Below, one piece after another: positions 1 to 7,987 of a DNA stretch of 10,032 nt. Position 1 is the stretch's first letter. Every line of letters begins with the position of its first letter. The notes beneath the pieces were generated by a model, which saw only the letters and a program-made list of their open reading frames with translations, did not search any database and was not told where the DNA came from. Source of the stretch: an uncultured Selenomonadales bacterium (lineage in GTDB: Bacteria; Bacillota; Negativicutes; Selenomonadales; Selenomonadaceae); assembly GCA_937915725.1 (NCBI GenBank), contig CALGGV010000158.1, positions 1 to 10,032 on the forward strand, in the 5' to 3' direction. The position numbers were made by a program, and so were the translations under genes.

Positions 1-3000
1 GAAGTGCTACGCCTGCAGGAAGTTCTAAGCCGCCGGTTGTTGTAGGTACAGCAGAAAGTCCTTCAATAGTACCGCTGTTGTTTTGAACGAGGAGAATATC
101 TTCGCCTGCACCGAAAATTTCAACGACAATATCTGAACCGGACAAAAGTTTAACATAAGTAGTGCCGTCAGTGATGTTGCCGTCAACTTCAATTTCAGTA
201 TTGCTAAGATTATTCTTAATTACTACAGGTTTTTCTGTGGTAGGAACGATTGTGACGCCGAGAGTTACAACTCCGCCTTCATAAGAAATTAAGGAAGTAT
301 CAGCGTCTGCTAATGTAGCATTATCAAGTACGCCTGTCTCCAAATTGAAGTAAGAATATTTAGTGCCGCTTGAATTAATTTCAAAGTAAATCGGGCTGTC
401 TTTCAAGACAACAGCTTTTGGAGCCGCATCAATACCCATGATAGTATATTCTGTTCCATCGGTAAGAGCACTGGTACCGGTAAGTTGCAAATCATTAACC
501 CTAACCAATGTACTGCTGTTTGTTACAACAACTGTAGCCTTAGTTTCAAGGTCATCAATTCTTGTTACATAGCCGTTTGCATCAACAGTGAAGGTTACGC
601 CGTCAACATCGCCGGTAATTGCGATTGTTTGAAGTTTGCTGTCGTCGTTGCCAAATGTGTAAGTTATGGTTGTGTCTGAGGTTTCGCCAAAGTCGTTGAT
701 TGTTGCTACAGTGGATCCTGCAAGATTGACAATCTTAACTTGTGCATTTTCAGCATTCAATTCAGTAATTGCGGCAACAGTTGAGCTGGTACGTTTTACA
801 ATGTAATTTGTTTCGCCGTCTTCTGCAGTAACAGAAATTTCTTTGGAGTCAATAACAATCTTTTGATCACTGGAGGCATAAATAGAGCCGCCGTCATTCA
901 AAATTGAAACTGAAGTTGCATCTTCAACACTTACAGGAATAGTAGAATCTGTACCTTGAGCAACAACAGTAAATTCAGAATCTGCCGCTGTTACTGCTAA
1001 GTTGGTTGTTCCAAAAGCATTCGTTGCAACTATTGTCTTGTTGAGGAAATCAGTGGTAAATGCGCCGTCAACATTGGTAAGAGTAATACTTTCAACTTCT
1101 CCAATATCTGTTGCAGTTGCTCCGGTATCGGCATTTGACGCAGAGAAACTATATACTTTTGCATCTGTGCTATCTTGAGCTATAAATGCATAAGCCTTTG
1201 AAGGATCTGAATTTGTAGCAGTACTGTCAACAACCAAAGTTGTATCTGTGGTGTAATCGGTTGTAGCAGCAGTAATGACAATATTAGCATCGCCTGCAAA
1301 AATACGCTGTGAGTTATAACCGTCATTTGAGAAAGTGTTATAGTTAAGACCTTGTGTACCTTCCAAATCAGAGGAAGAAGTACCGACAAGCAAATATTTA
1401 TCAGTATCATCATAAACCAAACCAAGATCGGACATGGTGTATTCTACAGGAGTAGTTTCACCTTCTGTGATAATATCGCCTTTCTTAAGTCCGGAAATGA
1501 GATTTATTGCAGGGGTAGTTCCGCCGGTAATAGTAATGGTAACGCCGGTTGAATTATTTGCAGTTGCTGTTTCAATGGTAGTTTTTTCTGCTGAACCCAA
1601 ATCATCATTAATGGTAAGTGTATTACCAATAAGGCTGACTTCAAGGCTTGCAGGAAGTTGTCTAGATGCTTGTTGAGTAACCCAAGCTGAATCAACCTGT
1701 GTTAATGTAAGGCCATCGGTTGTATCATTAATCAAAGTAACATAGGCAACAGTGGCGGTAGAATCTATAGCATTAACATAAGTGATTGAATCGGTAACTG
1801 TAGTTGTTGAAGTTATTTCAATTTCGCCCGGAGTAGTTGTAGCCTCAATTACAAAACTTTCCATACCAGAAACATTAGCAAGAGTATAGGGTACATAAGA
1901 AGTTGCAGTTTCAAGAGTTGTTGCTTTGTAACATACATAGCCGTCATCAGCATTTCCGCTAATCAAGCCCAACTGTGATTGAGTGTATTCGGTTGTATCG
2001 TAAGTAAATACGGTGCCTACTTTAGAATTTGTAATAGAAGTGATTGTGCCGTTGCCGTCCAATGTAGCTGTAGCATCATGGATAGTCAAAGCTACTCCGC
2101 CGTCTACAATAGCTGTATCGAAGGAAACTGCATCAACAGCAGGATCAATCGTTACAGAGGTTAATGCTTCAATGCCCTCACCATCTGTATCATAAGTAGA
2201 TTGAGCAAATGTATATGTGTTATTGCCGCTGGCGTCGGTTGTCTTAGTCAATTCGCCGTAGAAAACGCTTGCAGTGTAGTCAATAGCATCAGCATAAATT
2301 ATGGAAGTGCTATTTTCAAGCGCGGTAATATCATCAGAGGTAATTGTAATTGAATCATCAGCTTTTGTGATTGTAATCCAATTATCATCAAAAGTATAAA
2401 CATTTTCTGTAACTTCGCCAACAGGAGCAGCAGAGGCACTTGTGGTAGAGCCGTCAATAGCTTTAATTAAGTAATCGCCGCCAAAACCTAAAACATAACT
2501 ACCGGCTTTAGCTTGAGCAACTGTATCAGCATCACTAGCGGCTGTGATTGTGAAGGCATCGCCATTTTGATAGGCATCTTCAAGTTCGCCAATTCCGGTT
2601 AATATACCGGCTGTAGCAATAACATCAATAGCAGAATTGGCATTTGAGGAATTTGTAACTGTGAGACCATCAGCTACTAATATACCGTCTGTAGTTCCTT
2701 CAACTGTACCTTCATAAAGTGCTGACGCGCCGTCGCCGGAAACAGCAATAGTAAGATTACCTGCAGCCGCTACAGTATAGGGGCTGTCATTTACAGTAAT
2801 AACATCGCCATCTGTGAGAGCACTAAAGACAATATTTTTAGCTGTAAGACCGGAAGTTGTGAAGACTGCGCCGTCATCGCCTACGCCGCTAATTCCTTCA
2901 ACAGTAACATTTGCACCTGTCCAAGCTGTCATAGCAGTAAGCGTATATGAACCTACTGTTTCTCCGTCAGCCGGTTGATTATATTTAAGCGTTAAATAAG

Positions 3001-6000
3001 GATTGAAAGTATTAGCCGCGCCGTCAATGACGATTAAACCGGCATATTCAGGATCATCTACAGTAAGAAGAGCTACATCGGCACTTGCCAAAGTAATATC
3101 TGACGCCGCGCTGTTTGCAGCTGCTTTAATAATTTTGTACCAATCGCCGTTCAATTCAACTGTAGTAGAACCGTCTTCAATAGGAGTTGCCGCCTCTGTA
3201 TCTCTGCGGAGATAACCGCTATTGGGTACGATTGAATATACAATTTCAGAGCCGCCATCCGGAGTAACATCAAGAGTTATATTAACAGTACTGAGATCAG
3301 CCTGTGCAACTCTTGTAACTTCGCCGCGTTCAAAAATAGCTTGAATTGCGCCGCCATTTGCCTTTACTGTTTGAGCAGTTACAGCATATAAATCATTGTC
3401 AGCATCTGCTTCAGCCCCGCTGGTATAAACCGTGCCGTTCGACGGAATTTGAATTGCGCCGGCGTAAATTTTAGAATCATAAGTTCCACCAGCATAGGTA
3501 GTCTTTAAAGTCAAAGGATCCTCAGAATCGTCCATTGCAATATCAACATATTCATCATCATTAACTGTGAAAGTACCTGTTGTAGTGTTGTCGCCAATAA
3601 TTACTGTAGCCTCTGCAATGTCAATGTAAAGCGGAGTAGTTGCATCTGCGCTAGCCGCAAAACTTGAATCAACAGTAACATTGACCATATATTCTGTATT
3701 GTTATCAGTATAATCTGTTGTGTTGAGGTAATAATTTGTTACTGTATCATCAACTTCAGAATACAATTCAGCGTAAAGTGTGCTTGCGGGATCACCTGCT
3801 GTTGCACCAAAGTAAACAAGATCGCCGTTTTCAAGCCAACCTTTAATTTCGCTGGTAATTCCGAATGTGTCAACATTTCCATCGCTGTCGCTGTCTGTAA
3901 GTTCAACAACATGGACAGTTTTCCAGTCGCCGTTGAAAATGTAATAAGGAGGCGCAGGATTTTCTGTTGTATCTTGATAAACTGATTGAGTACCACTTAT
4001 TGTTCTGACTAACATACCGTTACTCATTGTATAGGTAACAGAGCCGTTAGTTGTATCTGAAGAAGTGAAAGATTCGCCGTTTTCGAGTCCGTCAACATAA
4101 GTTGTAGTTAATTCGCCACTATCAGCAACAACAGTAATTACGCCGTCGCCTTCAGAGCCGGTAACTGTAGTAAATGTAACTGTAGCGTTAGATTCAACAC
4201 CTGTAATATCGCCGGTTTCTTCATCTATGGTTTTCTTACCGATAATAACTTCAGAATTTGAAGAATCAACCTCAACTGAACCATCAAATAAATATGAAGT
4301 GGAGCCGTCACTTAATAAAATCAAGCCTTGATCATCTGCAGCAGTGTATTTTTTGGTATTGACTGTATATACAGTATCTGCAGCAGTAATTTCAATGGTA
4401 ACATCTACTCGGAAATCTGCTGTAATTGTAGTGGCAGCAGTAAGAGACTCAAAAACAACAGAAGTTGGAGGCGTAGCCGCACTGCTTGTAATTGCGTAGG
4501 TTGCGTCGCCGGTTTTTACAACTTTTGCATAAACGTCTGTGAATGACTCAATGGAATCAACATAAACAACGCCGGCACTTGCATTATCGGAAGAAATTTG
4601 GTTAGCATAATCTATATCAATTTCAGCAGAATTATTGGAATCTGCAACAACTGAGAACAATGAAGTTTTTTCATAATTTTCAAGTTCAGAAACTGTTGCT
4701 GTAGTTGGCATATAAGAATCGCCGTAATAATAGCCGTCTACTGTTGAATCGTTTTTAGGAATCTTGAACAAGCCGTCTTCAGTATAGAAATATTCGTCAA
4801 AATGAGTACCATCTTCTGTAATGGTAAAGTTAGCACCAGCCGCAAGATTTCCAAAACCATAAGACGCCTGATTATTCGTACCAACAAGGGTAAGAGCGTC
4901 AACATCAGTCGGCAATGCAACAGCTGTTATAGTTCTGCTATTATAAGTTAAAGCGGCATCTTTGCTAAGTGCAACTTCAGCAGGCAAAGGACCGGTTGCA
5001 GGATTAAATTCAAGTGTACCTTCAGTAACAGCTATACCACTAAGCGTTGCCGCACTCATGCTGAGTGTAACGCCTGCGCTATCGCCGCTTGTATATGTGT
5101 AGCTACCGAGTGTAAATCCTTCTGTCACACCGGCAAAATCTAATTTAATTGTTTCTAAATTGTTTGTAGGTGCAGGAGTAAATACATAATTAGTGCTGCT
5201 TGCTTCTAATGTGCCGCACAATACGTCACCATTGTAGACATTAATAATCCCACTTACTTTGTCAAGATCTTCAACAAGATATGAATTAAATACAAATCCT
5301 TCGTCTAAAGTTGATACATCAAGAACGTAGTTAGGAGCATTAAGATCCGCCAATGTAACAGAACTGTTCGTAACTGTAGCACTTGCTTTGAGATATTGAT
5401 ATGTACTATCTTCTACGGTCAAGTTTGCCCCGTCAAAGGTCCATTCTTTGCCTCCAAAAGTAAATGTATCGCTTGCATCAAGTGCAGAAATTGTGGTAGC
5501 TGCCAAAGAACTACCGACCGCAATAACAACATCGCCGCTGGTTGCCTCAACAGTATAAGTTGCGCCGCCAACTACAAATGAAACATTTTGGTTTTCTAAA
5601 GCTTGGGCTGTACCGGAAGTTAAAGTAAAGTCCGCATCAACAGAAACATAAGTTTCTGAAGTAGTAACAGTATAATCGCCGCCGGTAACTTTGAATACAG
5701 CTTGGTTATTGCTGGTTGAAGTTGCAGTAACTTGACCAGTGAATGTTCCATCAATAGTAACATAACCAACATTGCTATTAATTGTAATTGATACATCAGA
5801 GGCATCCGCTCCGTCCGTAGCAAGCCATGTTATAGTAGAATCATAGGTACTAGCTGCATATAATTGCCCGTCATAAATACCCAAAATCTTATTGCTTGTG
5901 CTGTTCATGAAAACGGCTGATGCACTTGTTGTGGAAGAATCAAGGGTAATTATATCTGTCGTTGCAGTTTCAACGTCAAACCATGTAGAGGATTGATACG

Positions 6001-7441
6001 CTATTTCATCTGCTGAAAGAGCAAGATCGCTAATACCAGGATCGCCGCCTACCCAATTCAAAGTGTCAATATAAAGTTTTGTTTGTTGACCTACAGCAGA
6101 GCTTGAATCGCCGGAATAGTACAACTGGTTATCAGTAGCCATTGTATAATAAGCTACAACAGAATTTGAGGTATCAGAAACGCTGAAACTTTCGCCTACT
6201 CCGAGATCGGTAATATATTCATCGCTAGTGACTATAAATTCTGAAGTACCCTCTGCTGTAACTACGTAGCTACCGCCAATATTTGCAGAAGAAGTATTAC
6301 TATCGAGTCGCAATGCGCCTGATTCAAGATATAAAGTTGCATCGCTTTGCAATATCATTGTAATTGTATTGGCGTCGCCCGCTTTATAACTTGTACCATT
6401 TAATGTAAAGGCAGTTCCTGCGCTTGTCGCTGCAAGTTTAATTGTAAGATCATTCAGGTTTGCATAAGAATCTGAAGTGAAATTAACTGCAGTTGTAGCA
6501 TTGATATAAGTTGTACTTAAGGCTAAAGTATCTAATTCAGTAGTTGCACCAGCATCGATTGTATATGTTGTAACGCCGGATACTGTTTCTGAAGAAATTG
6601 TAGTCCCTGCGTCAATAAATGCTGAAGTTGCGCCATAAGTTGTTGCCGCGGCAGAATTTAAAAGGGCAACCGCACTATCAAAGCCAATATTTTTTATGTA
6701 GCCGTTAGAAACAAATTCTGCGATTGAAGTTTCACTAACCCAAGTAGAGGTTGCAAGAGCATCTATATTAGAATCTATTGCAGTTTTGGCAGTGTAAACA
6801 AGAGTGGCGTCATCAGTAGTGCCGGCTTTATCAATTTGTCTGATAATGTGTGTGCCGTCGAAAATATAAGTATCAGTTTGATTATTGCTGTAATCGGTAA
6901 TTGTAAAACTATCATCAGCAGATTTCAAACCTGTAACTGATTTAATACCGGTTGCTGAATCAACATCGATACTAAATGTTCCGCCGTAATTAGTACTATC
7001 AAGAGCGATATTTTGATAAACCGCCGTACTGCTGAAAGTAACGCTATCATCTTCATCAAGAGTAAATTTAGGCGTCAAAGAACCTGTAAAATTATGCCCG
7101 TTAAAGTTGACGATTTTTTCGCCTTCAGCTGGTAAAATAGGTACAATTTTAGAATCGCTGAAAGAAACATCAGAATCGAGAGTAATTAAAAGACCCGGAT
7201 TTTCGGAGGTCATTGCAGTATTTAAACCAGTCAAAGTTGTAGCAGTATAATTACTTGCTGATACATCATTAGAATAAGGCTCATCATTAGTGGTGGGATT
7301 TTCCCAGTTATCAAAAAGTTGTAAATCAAAATTAGGCAACGCAAAAATATTGCTTGCGTCGCCAACGGGATTTTCAAAAATATTTTCGTTAGTGTTGTTT
7401 TCAGTAGAGGTAAGGGAGTCATTAACAACAAAGTTTTCCAT
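1..7441 (-). CDS. Giant repetitive beta-strand-rich surface/secreted-type protein, C-terminus beyond the window
   Basis: An ATG at 7441 opens a frame that stays open to the left edge (2480 full codons plus one base); I checked each codon and found no stop. A TAA lies in frame 9 nt upstream, so this is the only possible start, and AGAGAGGAGA stands 9 nt before it. The protein starts MENFVVNDSL and has no hydrophobic signal peptide. NFDLQLF is at residues 37-43. The rest is Thr/Ala/Ser/Asp/Gly/Val-rich with alternating hydrophobic positions, few Lys/Arg, and only two Cys (residues 742 and 1837). Degenerate modules recur and a DxDxDGxxD calcium-loop-like motif lies at 1183-1191. This composition is typical of giant adhesins or surface-layer-like proteins. 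Export without an N-terminal signal would fit type I secretion, whose signal would be at the unseen C-terminus. That role is inference; no catalytic domain is recognised. The frame is certain; the function is not known. Confidence 0.93.
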   Translation of the reverse strand, partial: MENFVVNDSLTSTENNTNENIFENPVGDASNIFALPNFDLQLFDNWENPTTNDEPYSNDVSASNYTATTLTGLNTAMTSENPGLLITLDSDVSFSDSKIVPILPAEGEKIVNFNGHNFTGSLTPKFTLDEDDSVTFSSTAVYQNIALDSTNYGGTFSIDVDSATGIKSVTGLKSADDSFTITDYSNNQTDTYIFDGTHIIRQIDKAGTTDDATLVYTAKTAIDSNIDALATSTWVSETSIAEFVSNGYIKNIGFDSAVALLNSAAATTYGATSAFIDAGTTISSETVSGVTTYTIDAGATTELDTLALSTTYINATTAVNFTSDSYANLNDLTIKLAATSAGTAFTLNGTSYKAGDANTITMILQSDATLYLESGALRLDSNTSSANIGGSYVVTAEGTSEFIVTSDEYITDLGVGESFSVSDTSNSVVAYYTMATDNQLYYSGDSSSAVGQQTKLYIDTLNWVGGDPGISDLALSADEIAYQSSTWFDVETATTDIITLDSSTTSASAVFMNSTSNKILGIYDGQLYAASTYDSTITWLATDGADASDVSITINSNVGYVTIDGTFTGQVTATSTSNNQAVFKVTGGDYTVTTSETYVSVDADFTLTSGTAQALENQNVSFVVGGATYTVEATSGDVVIAVGSSLAATTISALDASDTFTFGGKEWTFDGANLTVEDSTYQYLKASATVTNSSVTLADLNAPNYVLDVSTLDEGFVFNSYLVEDLDKVSGIINVYNGDVLCGTLEASSTNYVFTPAPTNNLETIKLDFAGVTEGFTLGSYTYTSGDSAGVTLSMSAATLSGIAVTEGTLEFNPATGPLPAEVALSKDAALTYNSRTITAVALPTDVDALTLVGTNNQASYGFGNLAAGANFTITEDGTHFDEYFYTEDGLFKIPKNDSTVDGYYYGDSYMPTTATVSELENYEKTSLFSVVADSNNSAEIDIDYANQISSDNASAGVVYVDSIESFTDVYAKVVKTGDATYAITSSAATPPTSVVFESLTAATTITADFRVDVTIEITAADTVYTVNTKKYTAADDQGLILLSDGSTSYLFDGSVEVDSSNSEVIIGKKTIDEETGDITGVESNATVTFTTVTGSEGDGVITVVADSGELTTTYVDGLENGESFTSSDTTNGSVTYTMSNGMLVRTISGTQSVYQDTTENPAPPYYIFNGDWKTVHVVELTDSDSDGNVDTFGITSEIKGWLENGDLVYFGATAGDPASTLYAELYSEVDDTVTNYYLNTTDYTDNNTEYMVNVTVDSSFAASADATTPLYIDIAEATVIIGDNTTTGTFTVNDDEYVDIAMDDSEDPLTLKTTYAGGTYDSKIYAGAIQIPSNGTVYTSGAEADADNDLYAVTAQTVKANGGAIQAIFERGEVTRVAQADLSTVNITLDVTPDGGSEIVYSIVPNSGYLRRDTEAATPIEDGSTTVELNGDWYKIIKAAANSAASDITLASADVALLTVDDPEYAGLIVIDGAANTFNPYLTLKYNQPADGETVGSYTLTAMTAWTGANVTVEGISGVGDDGAVFTTSGLTAKNIVFSALTDGDVITVNDSPYTVAAAGNLTIAVSGDGASALYEGTVEGTTDGILVADGLTVTNSSNANSAIDVIATAGILTGIGELEDAYQNGDAFTITAASDADTVAQAKAGSYVLGFGGDYLIKAIDGSTTSASAAPVGEVTENVYTFDDNWITITKADDSITITSDDITALENSTSIIYADAIDYTASVFYGELTKTTDASGNNTYTFAQSTYDTDGEGIEALTSVTIDPAVDAVSFDTAIVDGGVALTIHDATATLDGNGTITSITNSKVGTVFTYDTTEYTQSQLGLISGNADDGYVCYKATTLETATSYVPYTLANVSGMESFVIEATTTPGEIEITSTTTVTDSITYVNAIDSTATVAYVTLINDTTDGLTLTQVDSAWVTQQASRQLPASLEVSLIGNTLTINDDLGSAEKTTIETATANNSTGVTITITGGTTPAINLISGLKKGDIITEGETTPVEYTMSDLGLVYDDTDKYLLVGTSSSDLEGTQGLNYNTFSNDGYNSQRIFAGDANIVITAATTDYTTDTTLVVDSTATNSDPSKAYAFIAQDSTDAKVYSFSASNADTGATATDIGEVESITLTNVDGAFTTDFLNKTIVATNAFGTTNLAVTAADSEFTVVAQGTDSTIPVSVEDATSVSILNDGGSIYASSDQKIVIDSKEISVTAEDGETNYIVKRTSSTVAAITELNAENAQVKIVNLAGSTVATINDFGETSDTTITYTFGNDDSKLQTIAITGDVDGVTFTVDANGYVTRIDDLETKATVVVTNSSTLVRVNDLQLTGTSALTDGTEYTIMGIDAAPKAVVLKDSPIYFEINSSGTKYSYFNLETGVLDNATLADADTSLISYEGGVVTLGVTIVPTTEKPVVIKNNLSNTEIEVDGNITDGTTYVKLLSGSDIVVEIFGAGEDILLVQNNSGTIEGLSAVPTTTGGLELPAGVAL
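1410..6945 (-). repeat. Degenerate repeated module within the giant protein
   Basis: A pattern of roughly L-x-x-G-(D/E)-x-(F/I)-T, about 10 variable residues, Y-(T)-(M/V), then a short loop and L recurs. Clear copies encode GLKSADDSFTITDYS (plus 6841-6945, residues 166-201), LGVGESFSVSDTS (6116-6222, 407-442), LAAGANFTITEDGT (4758-4856, 862-895), GLENGESFTSSDTTNG (4013-4098, 1115-1143), LTDGDVITVNDSPYTV (2740-2835, 1536-1568) and GLKKGDIITEGETTP (1410-1502, 1980-2011). Spacing is irregular and identity low, consistent with an old beta-strand repeat rather than recent tandem copies. Copy ends are approximate. Confidence 0.55.
3869..3895 (-). other. Calcium-loop-like motif in the giant protein
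   Basis: Residues 1183-1191 read DSDSDGNVD, an exact D-x-D-x-D-G-x-x-D loop as in EF-hand/dockerin/thrombospondin-type-3 calcium sites. It is a single copy, so binding is only suggested. Confidence 0.5.
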
Positions 7442-7450
7442 AAAAGATTA

Positions 7451-7460
7451 TCTCCTCTCT
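7451..7460 (-). promoter_or_regulatory. Ribosome binding site of the giant gene
   Basis: On the minus strand AGAGAGGAGA is followed by 9 nt and then the ATG at 7441. The AGGAG core is a strong Shine-Dalgarno site, and it fixes the start because an in-frame TAA overlaps the spacer. Confidence 0.85.
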
Positions 7461-7622
7461 AGATAAAGCGTCATCGGACGCGCTAAGTCGCCACCACGCT
7501 TAGAACGCCTGACGACCCTTCAAACACTTTGCCGGCATAAAAGAATTTACCGGACTTGAGTAACTTGAAATTTGAAAGAACGGGTAATTTTTCTTGGAGG
7601 GTTGCCCCCCAGTAAAAGCAAA

Positions 7623-7673
7623 CTAGGGCGAAGGTCCACCTGCCTTTCCCCAGTTCAGTAAATCTGAAATCAT
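7623..7673 (-). CDS. Possible 16-residue leader peptide upstream of the giant gene
   Basis: ATG at 7673 gives MISDLLNWGKAGGPSP and then TAG. A perfect AGGAGG lies at 7689-7684, 10 nt upstream, slightly longer than the optimum spacing. The second half of the frame and the stop codon are folded into the stem ACUGGGG/CCCUAGU, so ribosomes moving through it would disturb the leader fold, as in translation-coupled attenuation. The peptide has no membrane segment and no run of one amino acid that would suggest a sensed residue. No relative comes to mind. The SD is what makes it worth listing; it could be chance in a G-rich stretch. A much longer TTG-started frame overlaps it in another phase but has no SD. 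Confidence 0.35.
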   Translation of the reverse strand: MISDLLNWGKAGGPSP

Positions 7674-7834
7674 CTGAAAGCACCCTCCTGTAAAGCGAAT
7701 AAATTTTGAGGTTACCGTGATTTTTTGAGCGGCTAAAAATGAACGCAAAAAGCCCAAAAAATCCTAATAAGAATCCGTATGCTATTTTAGCAGAAAATAT
7801 AAATTTTGCAACCCCCAAATCTGAAAATCATCTG
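7660..7834. repeat. Imperfect direct repeat flanking the proximal promoter
   Basis: Plus-strand AAATCTGAAATCATCTG at 7660-7676 recurs as AAATCTGAAAATCATCTG at 7817-7834, differing by one inserted A. One copy sits just upstream of the -35 box of the 7784-7811 promoter. The other lies about 100 nt into the transcript and covers the start codon of the possible leader peptide. It could be a pair of regulator sites, or a remnant of a local duplication. Confidence 0.55.
7784..7811 (-). promoter_or_regulatory. Candidate proximal promoter of the giant gene
   Basis: Minus strand: TTGCAA (7811-7806), 16-bp spacer, TAAAAT (7789-7784), preceded by TGC so that it forms an extended -10 (TGn). Transcription would start near 7777. 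The architecture is the same as the small-RNA promoter at 8164-8191 (TTGCAA, 16 bp, TGTTATAAT), which supports both. This places about 335 nt of leader before the giant gene. Confidence 0.6.
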
Positions 7835-7885
7835 GTGGAATATTGAACTACTAAATAATATATCGAAATATCGCAGGTAAAAGTT

Positions 7886-7914
7886 TTATTAAAATTAGGT
7901 TAAAAAATTGTCAA
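7886..7914 (-). promoter_or_regulatory. Candidate distal promoter of the giant gene
   Basis: Minus strand: a perfect TTGACA at 7914-7909 with a 17-bp spacer and TAATAA at 7891-7886. The -10 is weak, so activity is uncertain. It begins immediately after the T-run of the small-peptide gene's terminator, which is where a promoter for the next minus-strand unit would be expected. Use of this start would give a leader of about 430 nt. Confidence 0.45.
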
Positions 7915-7915
7915 C

Positions 7916-7946
7916 AAAAAAAACGCCCCCAAATTTCTTCGGGGAC
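7916..7946 (-). terminator. Intrinsic terminator of the small membrane-peptide mRNA
   Basis: RNA-sense stem GUCCCC (7946-7941) with GGGGGC (7930-7925), 10-nt loop, then G and eight U (7923-7916). An alternative outer pairing AAACGC (7960-7955) with GCGUUU (7926-7921) could extend it. It lies about 50 nt after the stop codon of the 25-residue peptide and separates that unit from the giant gene. Confidence 0.85.
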
Positions 7947-7987
7947 TTTCCTGCGCGTTTTATAGTGTAACGCTAACCACAGGCTGT

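Larger units (their letters stand above)
7442..7777 (-). promoter_or_regulatory. Long structured 5' leader of the giant gene
   Basis: About 335 nt separate the nearer predicted transcription start (about 7777) from the ATG. In the RNA sense I see several stems. TTCAG/CTGAA lies at 7668-7664 and 7658-7654. ACUGGGG/CCCUAGU (one G-U pair) lies at 7654-7648 and 7628-7622. UGGGGGG-CAA-CCCUCCA lies at 7611-7595. CUAAG/CUUAG lies at 7503-7499 and 7487-7483. GCGUC-CGAU-GACGC lies at 7481-7468, just ahead of the SD. Some of these share or abut bases, so alternative folds are possible. None has a proper U-run, so they are not obvious terminators. I tried to match c-di-GMP and other riboswitch consensus elements and found no convincing fit. 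A regulatory role is inferred from length and structure only. Confidence 0.5.

Noticed and set aside
1180..1425. Leu-rich short minus-strand frames within 1-7441 (also 3739-3996, 4738-4920, 5620-5823)
   Set aside because: They are frame shadows of the giant gene, whose own frame is continuous there; the Leu richness comes from shifted ACT/GCT/GTT codons.
485..4546. Plus-strand short frames, several Cys-rich or Ser-rich, over the giant gene
   Set aside because: They lack SD sites and are antisense readings of Thr/Ala codons (TGT, TGC, AGT, AGC).
7595..7611. G-rich hairpin as a terminator in the leader
   Set aside because: Strong stem but followed by AGAAAAA in the RNA sense rather than a U-run.
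7483..7818. 111-codon minus-strand frame between the giant gene and the small-peptide locus
   Set aside because: It starts with TTG without any SD, its first codons overlap the proximal promoter, and the predicted transcript would begin inside it. The composition shows no domain. More likely an open frame by chance in the leader.
7442..7841. c-di-GMP or other known riboswitch in the leader
   Set aside because: I could not find the conserved core segments of the classes I know; only generic stems.
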